From assembly GCA_025370055.1 (NCBI GenBank), contig CP073041.1, positions 2,728,001-2,792,000 on the forward strand: 64,000 nucleotides of DNA, in the 5' to 3' direction. Every line of letters starts with the position of its first letter. Within the stretch, counting starts at the first letter, position 1. The translations under genes and the position numbers were made by a program. Below, piece after piece: positions 58,601-64,000 of the stretch. Source of the DNA: Woronichinia naegeliana WA131. GTDB lineage: Bacteria > Cyanobacteriota > Cyanobacteriia > Cyanobacteriales > Microcystaceae. A model generated the notes under the pieces. That model made no database searches, had not been told where the DNA came from, and saw only the letters and a list, made by a program, of their open reading frames with translations.

Positions 58601-61403
58601 TACTGTTCAATCCTCTGTCACTTTCTCCCTAGCGGCCCTTCCCAATGTTGAAAATCTGACCTTGACGGGTTTAGGGGCGATCAATGGCACGGGTAATGCT
58701 GGCAACAATGTCATCACCGGCAATACAGCAAACAATACCCTAGAGGGTGGTACTGGTGTTGATACTCTTGTTGGCGGAACAGGAGATGATATTTACCAAG
58801 TGGATAGCATCACTGATGTCATCACTGAAAATGCCAACGAAGGAACGGATACTGTTCAGTCGTCTGTCACCTTTAGTCTTGCAGCTCTCCCCAATATCGA
58901 AAATCTGACCTTAACCGGTTCGGCGGCGATCGATGGCACAGGCAATACAGGGAATAACATTCTCGCCGGCAATACAGCCAATAATACTCTCAGTGGCGGT
59001 GATGGCAATGACACTCTCAATGGTAATACAGGAGTCGATACCTTGATTGGCGGTCTAGGCAATGATATTTACCAAGTGGATAGCACTACTGATGTCATCA
59101 CTGAAAATGCCAATGAAGGAACTGACACCATTCAATCCTCCGTCACCTTTAGTCTTGCGGCTCTCCCCAATGTTGAAAATCTGACCTTAGCCGGTTCGGC
59201 GGCGATCGATGGCACAGGTAATGCCAGCAACAATGTCATCACCGGCAATACAGCGAACAATACCCTAGAGGGTGGTACTGGGGTTGATACTCTGATCGGG
59301 GGAACAGGAAATGATATTTATGTTGTGGATAGCACCACTGATGTGATCACTGAAAATGCCAACGAAGGAACGGATACTGTTCAGTCTTCTGTCACTTTTA
59401 GTCTTGCTGCTCTCCCCAATGTTGAAAATCTGACCTTAACCGGTTCGGCGGTGATCAATGGCACGGGTAATGCCAGCAACAATGTCATCACCGGCAATAC
59501 AGTGAACAATACCCTAGAGGGTGGTATTGGGGTTGATACTCTAATTGGGGGAACAGGAGATGATATTTATGTTGTGGATAGTACCACTGATGTGATCACT
59601 GAAAATACCAACGAAGGAACGGATACTGTTCAATCCTCTGTAACTTTCTCCCTAGCGGCCCTTCCCAATGTTGAAAATCTGACCTTAACCGGTTCGGCGG
59701 TGATCAATGGCACGGGTAATGCCAGCAACAATGTCATCACCGGCAATACAGTTAACAACACCCTAAATGGTGGTACTGGGGTTGATACTCTAATCGGGGG
59801 AACAGGAGATGATATTTATGTTGTTGATAGTACCACTGATGTGATCACTGAAAATACCAACGAAGGAACGGATACTGTTCAGTCATCTGTCACCTTTAGC
59901 CTTGCGGCTCTCACCAATATCGAAAATCTGACCTTAACCGGTTCTAGCGTGATTCATGGTACAGGGAATGCCAGCAACAATGTCATTACAGGGAACAGTG
60001 TCAATAACACGCTGGCTGGCGATGCAGGGAACGATACCCTCAATGGTGGTACTGGTGTTGATACTCTGATTGGGGGAACAGGAGATGATGTTTATATTGT
60101 CGATAGCACCACTGATGTCATCACTGAAAATGCCAACGAAGGAACTGACACCATTCAATCCTCTGTCACTTTTAGCCTTGCGGCTCTCCCTAATATCGAA
60201 AATCTGACCTTAACTGGTTCGGCAGCGATCAATGGCACGGGTAATGCCAGCAACAATGTCATCACCGGTAATACAGCAAATAATACCCTAGATGGTGGTA
60301 CTGGTATTGATAATCTAATCGGGGGAACAGGAAATGATATTTATGTTGTGGATAGCACCACTGATGTCATCACTGAAAATGCCAACGAAGGAACGGATAC
60401 TGTTCAGTCATCTGTCACTTTTAGTCTTGCTGCTCTCCCCAATATTGAAAATCTAACCTTAACCGGTTCGGCCGCTATCAATGGCACGGGTAATACAGGG
60501 AATAACATTCTCGCCGGCAATACAGCCAACAATACCCTCAGTGGCGTTGATGGTAATGACACCCTTGATGGTGGTACAGGAGTCGATACCCTGATCGGCG
60601 GTCTAGGCAATGATATTTACCAAGTGGATAGTGCTACTGATGTCATCACCGAAAATGTCAACGAAGGAACCGACACCATTCAATCCTCTGTAACTTTCTC
60701 CCTAGCGGCTTTCCCCAATATTGAAAACCTGACCTTAACCGGTTCTAGCCTTATTGATGGTACTGGCAATACGGCCAACAATTCTTTAACAGGCAATACA
60801 GCCAATAATACCCTAGATGGCGGTGATGGTAACGATACCCTCAATGGTGGGGCTGGTAACGATAATCTGATCGGGGGGAATGGCAACGATTTTGCTTACT
60901 ATTACAGCTCAACTTCCAGCGTTACCGTGAATTTAGCAACCGGAACTGCCAGCGATGGTCTAGGGGGAACCGATAGCCTCTCCTTCATTGAAAATGTTCA
61001 AGGCTCCAATACCGCAGGAGATAATCTAACGGGAGATACTGGCGTTAACGTTCTCTATGGTTATGGAGGTGCAGATATCCTGACAGGAGGATTGGGTAAT
61101 GATCTTCTCTATCTCGGCAGTGATACGGTTACTGATACTGTTAACTATGCTAGTGGTGATGGGAATGATACGGTCTTTAACTTTGTGCGTGGTGCAGGCG
61201 GGGATATCCTCAAGTTCACTGGCATAACGGCTATTGATGTACAGGTTTCTGGCACGAGTACCCTGTTTAAATTGGGTGATGGGATTTCAGGTAACTCTGG
61301 CTTTGGTTCAGGAACCTTACTGTTAACGACCAGTGCCACCACAGGTTTTGTAGCTGCTGATGTCAATGTCAATCTCTTAGGGGCAACCTTTACTTTTAGT
61401 TAG
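49671..61403 (+). CDS. Giant RTX-type calcium-binding modular secreted protein (3910 residues)
   Basis: N-terminus (1-160): a domain with LLEEVGHYLDFRF, which resembles a degenerate zinc-protease helix. RTX nonapeptides (GGxGxDxLx) occur at about 163-390 and 430-720. Three Calx-beta modules (about 998-1108, 1230-1340 and 1342-1453) enclose a C-type lectin-like domain (1113-1228; WTDAQAQAVALGGNLV, WNDLPN). A LamG domain (about 1480-1690; DYVSIAHNPSL, RLYINGQLDG) and a cadherin-like repeat (about 1698-1770) follow. Seven propeller-like repeats (1776-2155) come next, then about 17 repeats of basic period 83 residues (2230-3700). The last 150 residues resemble a type I secretion signal. No Sec signal is present, so export by a TolC-dependent ABC system is likely. 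An adhesion or surface-layer role is inference. Confidence 0.9.
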   Translation: MTINSPYATVLNTAISNVIELLTAFAADPLFAEKYTLAFDSGITSAQFLQAVAVLPEIQVRSDAELQGALGAFSGQTQTVYLSEGLVQGDSANLVAVLLEEVGHYLDFRFNAVDSAGDEGAIFSEVVRGYLPDAATLQALKAEDDSAILVLDGQSIAVEEANLNGDDNPNTIYGTSNADTINGLGGGDTLYGQSGNDSLDGGADNDALYGGNGNDSLNGGDGNDALYGEQGVNSYIGGTGNDYAQIDFSWRTNNVTVGYSNINSGTLGDGGTIKEVERIYLRSGTGNDNLDLSATNYNSGNYDDSTASANVGGGAGNDTIIGGSGRDLLYGEAGDDILKGGDNPTIYYDYGYGDQLDGGDGNDSLYGEAGDDRLYGGTGNDLLDGGDGDDYLYGEQGNNSYVGGAGTDYAEIDFSQQVDNLTVTYSDINAGTFSLGGTIKQVERIYLLSGSGNDTIDVSATNYDGNWSANIDGGDGNDTITGGTGRDLLSGGAGNDSLKGGDNYDELYGNDGDDTLDAGLSSNIADGGDGTDLLKVDYSTVTNGGFSQTTPNGNNGQVSAGGNYVNYSNIERFDITGTQFAETLLGDTLSDRLAGGGGNDILNGGDGTDTLIGGTGDDTYIVDTTTDTITESATQGLDLVQSSVTFSLANIANVENLILTGSDNLSGTGNSINNDLKGNSGNNTLVGNAGNDLLEGGTGNDSLNGGDGIDRLLGIDSTSTGIGEIDTLTGGTGADRFILGDVNRSYYDDGNTSTNGVADYALITDFNSAEDAIQLWGATSNYILGNSPISGITGQSLFLDKPGSEPDELIAILQGVTGLTLTSAAFAPTTVLLSDNFDTENGGSGTGPLTSLNQWNVTDGSVDLIGNGWYDYLPGNGLYLDLDGGAGTAGSTGARLESKSSFSFSSGELVTLNFSLAGSQIWWSNPDTVTVSLGNLWSETFTVPYYQGLTTISRTFSITAASSNNKLIFDQAGGDDAGLKLDAIQLSKTTRNNSFSNAGVIAFNSSTYTVNEDGTVTAAITLTRTGGSSGEVRTTVTLGGGTATPWGDYNPTSIDVTFGNGDAAAKVITIPIINDLHIDGGETFNLTLSNPVGGAVLGAKSVATVTIQESGDGTPVYYRTTAATWTDAQAQAVALGGNLVTINDPTENQFLVSAFGTSEYFWIGYTDAAQEGVWKWVDNQQSSYTNWAGGEPNNSGNEDYAHFYSSGTWNDLPNTGTGTPLSGIVEVINGVSTIAIADTSITEDGTNSVTLTVTLTGLTTKTFTVNYAVAPGSATANADYTPVTGTLTFAPGESVKTITIPLLDDLLAEGNENFTVNLSNVTGGAVLGKSSATVTLLQPTPVLSLTQATYSLNESGVPIASVTVVRSAGSVDPAVSATISFTNGTASSSDYTNTPITVNFASGETIKTIQIPITEDLFFEGNETFNLALTNPSANASLGTQQTATVTIVDNDINQGINLLNGDAVIIDNSKLQVANIGATEFSLNLDGNDDYVSIAHNPSLSLTTFTIELWVKQTQLKGGWQPLITKSNSSGDNENYGIYIRPNESRLEFEFKDVNGNWAVYDSQGGLTLNQLAHVAVTYDGSELRLYINGQLDGSVSYVGTPILNTEPVNIGRVLNAYTGFAGQIDDVRIWNTARTQAQIQANLNTQLTGNEAGLAGYWNFDQASNAVAEDVSLNSNNGQLLNGASLMADNTVKTPQQIVYTVTDLPSQGVLTRNSVTLKVGDTFTQADIDNQVVSYKPNSITPPSDSFKFTVTDGITTQTNQTFQLRGNPTAVSSEFLVNTTTAKNQTAPSVTALNDGGFIAVWASENATTGGSIYSQRYDVNQQKVGGEVLIGTDTNYALGKPVVANLPNGGYVVTWYSNHTDGTADLVFGQVYDAQGTKIGTNFQINTSNSYTSEWWGNQIWSEVKALNDGTFVVAWNGFNNDYYGDTFVQRFDGQGNKLGNAIQVNSYTNQYQMQPDIAVLNNGNYVVTWQSNPQNNGYWGVYGQIFTPNGDKVGSEFQVHNYNYQHSSAPSIVALSNGGFVVAYNKYDGSFHDTEGQLFDQNGNKVGSAFLINSYTDQSQSDPVVTASLDGGFFITWHSENQDGSSYGVYGQRFDGTGNKIGSEFRINNQTTDSQDTPTVTTLSNGEILVAWESQNQDGDGYGIYAQRYNLGTLYGTNGNDSLKGGGFNDVIDGLNGNDTLSGGKGDDTYFIDSTSDVVTEAANEGTDTIKSFVTYTLPTNVENLILTGTAAINGTGNASNNVITGNAASNTLIGGTGVDTLIGGLGNDIYQVDSTTDVITENANEGTDTVQSSVTFSLAALTNIENLTLTGSAAINGTGNASNNVITGNTANNTLEGGTGIDTLIGGTGDDIYIVDSTTDVITENGSAGTDTVQSSVTFSLAALPNVENLTLTGSATINGTGNTGNNILTGNTANNTLSGGDGNDTLNGDTGVDTLIGGLGNDIYQVDSTTDVITENANEGTDTIQSSVTFSLAALPNVENLTLTGSAAIDGTGNTGNNILTGNTVNNTLSGGDGNDTLEGGTGVDTLIGGTGDDIYIVDSTTDVITENGSAGTDTVQSSVTFSLAALPNVENLTLTGSAAINGTGNASNNVITGNTANNTLEGGTGVDTLIGGTGDDIYIVDSTTDVITENGSAGTDTVQSSVTFSLAALPNVENLTLTGSAAINGTGNASNNVITGNTANNTLEGGTGVDTLIGGTGDDIYVVDSTTDVITENANEGTDTVQSSVTFSLAALPNVENLTLTGSAAINGTGNASNNVITGNTANNTLEGGTGVDTLIGGTGDDIYVVDSTTDVITENGSAGTDTVQSSVTFSLAALPNVENLTLTGSAAINGTGNASNNVITGNTANNTLEGGTGVDTLIGGTGDDIYVVDSTTDVITENGSAGTDTVQSSVTFSLAALPNVENLTLTGSAAINGTGNASNNVITGNTANNTLEGGTGVDTLIGGTGDDIYIVDSTTDVITENGNEGTDTVQSSVTFSLAALPNVENLTLTGLGAINGTGNAGNNVITGNTANNTLEGGTGVDTLVGGTGDDIYQVDSITDVITENANEGTDTVQSSVTFSLAALPNIENLTLTGSAAIDGTGNTGNNILAGNTANNTLSGGDGNDTLNGNTGVDTLIGGLGNDIYQVDSTTDVITENANEGTDTIQSSVTFSLAALPNVENLTLAGSAAIDGTGNASNNVITGNTANNTLEGGTGVDTLIGGTGNDIYVVDSTTDVITENANEGTDTVQSSVTFSLAALPNVENLTLTGSAVINGTGNASNNVITGNTVNNTLEGGIGVDTLIGGTGDDIYVVDSTTDVITENTNEGTDTVQSSVTFSLAALPNVENLTLTGSAVINGTGNASNNVITGNTVNNTLNGGTGVDTLIGGTGDDIYVVDSTTDVITENTNEGTDTVQSSVTFSLAALTNIENLTLTGSSVIHGTGNASNNVITGNSVNNTLAGDAGNDTLNGGTGVDTLIGGTGDDVYIVDSTTDVITENANEGTDTIQSSVTFSLAALPNIENLTLTGSAAINGTGNASNNVITGNTANNTLDGGTGIDNLIGGTGNDIYVVDSTTDVITENANEGTDTVQSSVTFSLAALPNIENLTLTGSAAINGTGNTGNNILAGNTANNTLSGVDGNDTLDGGTGVDTLIGGLGNDIYQVDSATDVITENVNEGTDTIQSSVTFSLAAFPNIENLTLTGSSLIDGTGNTANNSLTGNTANNTLDGGDGNDTLNGGAGNDNLIGGNGNDFAYYYSSTSSVTVNLATGTASDGLGGTDSLSFIENVQGSNTAGDNLTGDTGVNVLYGYGGADILTGGLGNDLLYLGSDTVTDTVNYASGDGNDTVFNFVRGAGGDILKFTGITAIDVQVSGTSTLFKLGDGISGNSGFGSGTLLLTTSATTGFVAADVNVNLLGATFTFS
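56355..60800 (+). repeat. Coding tandem repeat array, basic unit 249 bp
   Basis: About 17 units and a partial one encode NTLEGGTGVDTLIGG, DDIYIVDSTTDVITEN, GTDTVQSSVTFSLAALPN and ENLTLTGSAAINGTGN in order. Short units are 83 residues (for example starts at 57501 and 57750). Longer units carry an extra RTX nonapeptide pair such as SGGDGNDTL. Neighbouring central units are nearly identical in DNA. Confidence 0.92.
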
Positions 61404-63091
61404 GGCTTGCTGAAAAAGTCAAAAAACGAAAGAAATGTGGGTTAGGGAAGTATGGACTGAAAAAGCATAGATAACTTATCCTTATGGAAACAAATCAAAA
61501 TACAGATTTTGTTTAATCTATTGTTCCTTTCTGTCTAAAAAGGTCAACACAAATCACTCCTCACAAAAGAGAGGAAAATTAACACCATTTTTCACAAGAA
61601 AAACGACTCTACAACTTTTTACTTTTTGTCTTCTGAAGTAGAGTAGAAAGATTCATTACCAAAAAGTTCATCGCAATTACCGTTTCCGAGGTCTCAGGTA
61701 GTTTGGCCATCACTCGACCAAGACTAAATTTCCTCTTTCCCTGTCCGAATTTACCCTCAATGGCATTACGCACTCTTTCATCTGAGCGTGCCTCTTTCTT
61801 TTTTTCTTTGCTCACCTCTTTCGGCGGTCTTCCCAATCGGGGACCACTCATTCTTATATCCCTTTCTTTACAATAAGCTCGATTCGCTTTTGTTCGATAG
61901 ATTTTATCCACATGAACCGATTCCGGATAACATCCTGTTTCCCTTTTATATTCTTCTATTCGCGCTTGTAAATCTCCCGATTCGTTGTAATTATCCCAAC
62001 TTAATTTGTCTAAGAAGACAAAGCCATTCACATTACTTGCCGATATTTTAGCTCCAAACTCTACTGCTTTTCCCGCTTTTCCACGCACTATTGGACGCAC
62101 GTGAGGTTGGCTTACACTCACAATTCTGTTTTCTACTTTATTTGTCTTTTTTTCATACATTTCTAACTGTTGCTCATACACTTTTCCTATCGTTACAAGC
62201 TCTTCTTGCTCTTTTTTCGTTAGTTTTTCTAACTTTGCTCCCTCTTCTATCATTTTTTCTATATCAGACAAGTTTCTTTTTATATATCCTAGTTGTTTTT
62301 TTGTTCCTTTTCTTCTTTCTTTTTTTGACACACGACGTTTTTTTGCTATGGCTAAGTACTCTTTTCTTGCCACTTCCCTATAAGTCCTCGGCTTTTCTTT
62401 CCTTTTCTCTTTTATTTCTTCATACAGCTTATCTATTATTTTTTCTGTTTTTTCTCTGGCATCATTCAATATTCCTATATCCGTTGGATATTTTATATCT
62501 GCTGGTGTACAAGTCGCATCTAACAATAACTTTCCTTCATTTTCTTTTTTTTCTGACGCTACACCCGTCGCTTTTTTTTCTATTTCTTTATTAATTTTAT
62601 TTATTAATTCCATTCCTATTTTTTTACGAAAATGAACCATCATTGACGCATTAAATGCTTCTTTGCTACTATAGCTTTCCATTCCTATAAAGTACTGTAA
62701 ATAAGGGTTCTCTTTTATTTGTTCTACTGTTTCTCTGTCACTTTTTCCTGAAATTTCTTTGATAATTAATGCTCCTAATGCCATTCTAAATGATTTGGCT
62801 GGGGCTCCTTTTTTTTCTGTGAAGTTTTTTGCATATTCTTCCTCATATTCTTCCCAAAGAATCATTTTTGACATTTCTATCCAACGATTTTCTTCGTCTA
62901 ACTGCCCGCCGAACAGATTTTTCAAGTTTTCTGGTGTTTCAATTGAGTACTGTTGCTTTCGGTACATCTGCTTTCTCTCTTCTTAATGCAATGGTTTTGA
63001 GGCATTCTACCCTATTTTCGTGCATTCTAGCGGTTCTTAATTCGCCTACTATTTTTCTCCGTAAAGGTCTCAGCTTTTTTCAGCAAGCCCT
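61402..63091 (-). mobile_element. IS5-type element (1690 bp), 4-bp target duplication AGTT
   Basis: The ends are AGGGCTTGCTGAAAAA (61402) and its complement (63091). AGTT lies at 61398-61401 and 63092-63095. It sits exactly on the stop codon of the giant RTX gene. Confidence 0.9.
61609..62967 (-). CDS. IS5-family (IS1182-like) transposase
   Basis: This 452-residue protein has the N-terminal block NLFGGQLDEENRWIEMSKMI, then GAPAKSFRMALGALIIKEIS, SDRETVEQIKENPYLQYFIG and the first catalytic Asp in LLLDATCTPADIKYP. The middle is Lys/Glu-rich and contains a long charged helix. Then come VHVDKIYRTKANRAYC (second Asp), SGPRLGRPPKE and the C-terminal RNAIEGKFGQGKRKFSLGR with the catalytic Glu. Family naming varies between IS5 and IS1182 for this type. 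The frame is intact and the ends are perfect enough for activity. Confidence 0.88.
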   Translation of the reverse strand: MYRKQQYSIETPENLKNLFGGQLDEENRWIEMSKMILWEEYEEEYAKNFTEKKGAPAKSFRMALGALIIKEISGKSDRETVEQIKENPYLQYFIGMESYSSKEAFNASMMVHFRKKIGMELINKINKEIEKKATGVASEKKENEGKLLLDATCTPADIKYPTDIGILNDAREKTEKIIDKLYEEIKEKRKEKPRTYREVARKEYLAIAKKRRVSKKERRKGTKKQLGYIKRNLSDIEKMIEEGAKLEKLTKKEQEELVTIGKVYEQQLEMYEKKTNKVENRIVSVSQPHVRPIVRGKAGKAVEFGAKISASNVNGFVFLDKLSWDNYNESGDLQARIEEYKRETGCYPESVHVDKIYRTKANRAYCKERDIRMSGPRLGRPPKEVSKEKKKEARSDERVRNAIEGKFGQGKRKFSLGRVMAKLPETSETVIAMNFLVMNLSTLLQKTKSKKL

Positions 63092-63111
63092 AGTTAAAGG
63101 AGATAACAGGG

Positions 63112-63348
63112 GTGATCGCTTTTTTAATGGATAATTGAGAATGGACAATGGATAATTATCAACTATTCATTATTAACTATCAATTAATCGGCGATCGCTT
63201 TTTTAATGGATAATTGAGAATGGACAATGGATAATTATCAACTATTCATTATTAACTATCAATTAATCGGCGATCGCTTTTTTAATGGATAATTGAGAAT
63301 GGACAATGGATAATTATCAACTATTTATTATTAACTATCAATTAATCG
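63112..63348. repeat. Three 79-bp tandem repeats between IS5 and glgB
   Basis: Units start at 63112, 63191 and 63270, each with a (G/C)(C/T)GATCGC motif at the start and an AT-rich body. A fourth GCGATCGC lies at 63349. The units differ at only one or two bases. They are just downstream of the 3' end of glgB. Confidence 0.92.
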
Positions 63349-63363
63349 GCGATCGCCTTTTGG

Positions 63364-64000
63364 TTAAACAGCCAAGGCAGCTAGAGCTTGGGCCGATTTA
63401 GCGAGATCTAACTTAAAGACCAAGACCGCTAAGGGAGGTAAACAAAGATCAAGGGAATAGGGCATTCCATGAAAAGACCATTCCTCTGACCACTTACCCC
63501 CTAAATTTCCCAAATTACTACCACCATATTGACGGGCATCACTGTTAAATAACTCCGTGTAAAAACCGGCAACAGGAACACCAATCCGATAATGACTATG
63601 GGGTTGGGGCGTGAAGTTACAGACCGCCACCACAAATTCATCCGGATCACTGCCTCGACGCAGAAAAGAAACAACACTGTGACGGGTATCGCTACAGTCA
63701 ATCCACTGGAAACCTTCTTCCTGAAAATCCTTGGAATAGAGAGCCGGTTCACTACGATAGAGTGCATTCAGTTCGGTGAAGAATTGTTTTAACTGTTGGT
63801 GTGGCTCGTACTGCAACAAATGCCACTCTAGATCTGCCCAAACATTCCATTCTCCCCATTGCCCAAATTCCATGCTCATAAACAGGGTTTTCTTGCCAGG
63901 GTGAGTAAACATATAGGTAAAGAGAGCGCGTACATTCGCAAATTTTTGCCACTCATCGCCTGGCATTTTACCCAGCATATTGCTCTTGCCATGTACCACT
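63364..64000 (-). CDS. glgB: 1,4-alpha-glucan branching enzyme GlgB, C-terminal part
   Basis: The frame is open to the right edge, so the start lies outside the window. The 211 residues present include [52 protein letters not shown] and the C-terminal beta domain ([47 protein letters not shown]). These are the end of the GH13 barrel and the all-beta C-terminal domain of glycogen branching enzyme. It makes alpha-1,6 branches in glycogen. The last residues (AQALAALAV) end at the TAA at 63364. Confidence 0.96.
   Translation of the reverse strand, partial: VVHGKSNMLGKMPGDEWQKFANVRALFTYMFTHPGKKTLFMSMEFGQWGEWNVWADLEWHLLQYEPHQQLKQFFTELNALYRSEPALYSKDFQEEGFQWIDCSDTRHSVVSFLRRGSDPDEFVVAVCNFTPQPHSHYRIGVPVAGFYTELFNSDARQYGGSNLGNLGGKWSEEWSFHGMPYSLDLCLPPLAVLVFKLDLAKSAQALAALAV

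Noticed and set aside
56355-60800. Possible CRISPR or non-coding satellite because of the regular repeats
   Set aside because: The period is 249 bp, there are no spacers, and the frame is open throughout; it is a protein-coding repeat.
62091-62594. 167-codon frame rich in Leu/Phe/Ser on the plus strand
   Set aside because: It is antisense to the IS5-type transposase and simply mirrors its Lys/Glu-rich coding sequence.
63112-63348. Possible short CRISPR array
   Set aside because: The 79-bp units are directly joined with no unique spacers.

Overview
The window is cyanobacterial chromosomal DNA. The palindrome GCGATCGC (HIP1) recurs throughout, and the conserved genes are typical of the group: a flavodiiron protein of the Flv3 type, a CrhR-like RNA helicase, type III pantothenate kinase, a MurT-like ligase, glycogen branching enzyme and tRNA-Leu(CAG). 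The heavy IS load fits bloom-forming chroococcalean lineages of the Microcystis/Woronichinia kind, but the genus cannot be fixed from the sequence alone.

Layout. (1) 1-3728: a minus-strand cluster of one small membrane protein, one 910-residue dynamin-like GTPase and the start of a second GTPase that leaves the window. (2) 3.9-4.6 kb: a BrnT/BrnA toxin-antitoxin pair between two near-identical 39-bp repeats. (3) 4.6-12.9 kb: housekeeping genes on the minus strand (DEAD-box helicase, RimO, metallophosphoesterase, class A penicillin-binding protein, TypA). (4) 13.0-15.9 kb: a 5' remnant of another P-loop GTPase, an ABC exporter and a frameshifted Uma2-type gene.

(5) 15.9-35 kb: about 19 kb of almost nothing but mobile DNA, inserted in layers. 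It holds two ISL3 elements, one ISKra4-type element, three 1390-bp copies of a second ISKra4-type element, two IS1634 copies plus a relic, an ISAs1 fragment, an IS66, three IS630-type transposases, a group II intron cut into three pieces, and fragments of another DDE transposase. Target-site duplications at five insertions give the order of events. (6) 35.2-37.1 kb: two more toxin-antitoxin pairs (RelE/Phd and BrnT/BrnA) and two identical 90-bp MITE-like repeats. A third, diverged copy of that repeat breaks the ISAs1 transposase at 23 kb.

(7) 37.2-49.2 kb: ordinary genes again. These are cell-envelope enzymes (MurT-like, MurA, a glycosyltransferase and a serine hydrolase), tRNA-Leu, a SpoU methyltransferase, a membrane protein carrying a 27-bp minisatellite, an MFS transporter, Flv3 and CoaX. 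(8) 49.7-61.4 kb: one 3910-residue RTX-type secreted protein with Calx-beta, C-type lectin, LamG and propeller-like modules, followed by a long array with a basic 83-residue unit. An IS5-type element is inserted exactly at its stop codon. (9) 63.1-64 kb: three 79-bp tandem repeats, then the 3' part of glgB.

The least explained parts are the paired dynamin-like GTPase cluster at the left edge, the layered mobile-element region with its accompanying toxin-antitoxin pairs and MITEs, and the giant modular RTX protein.
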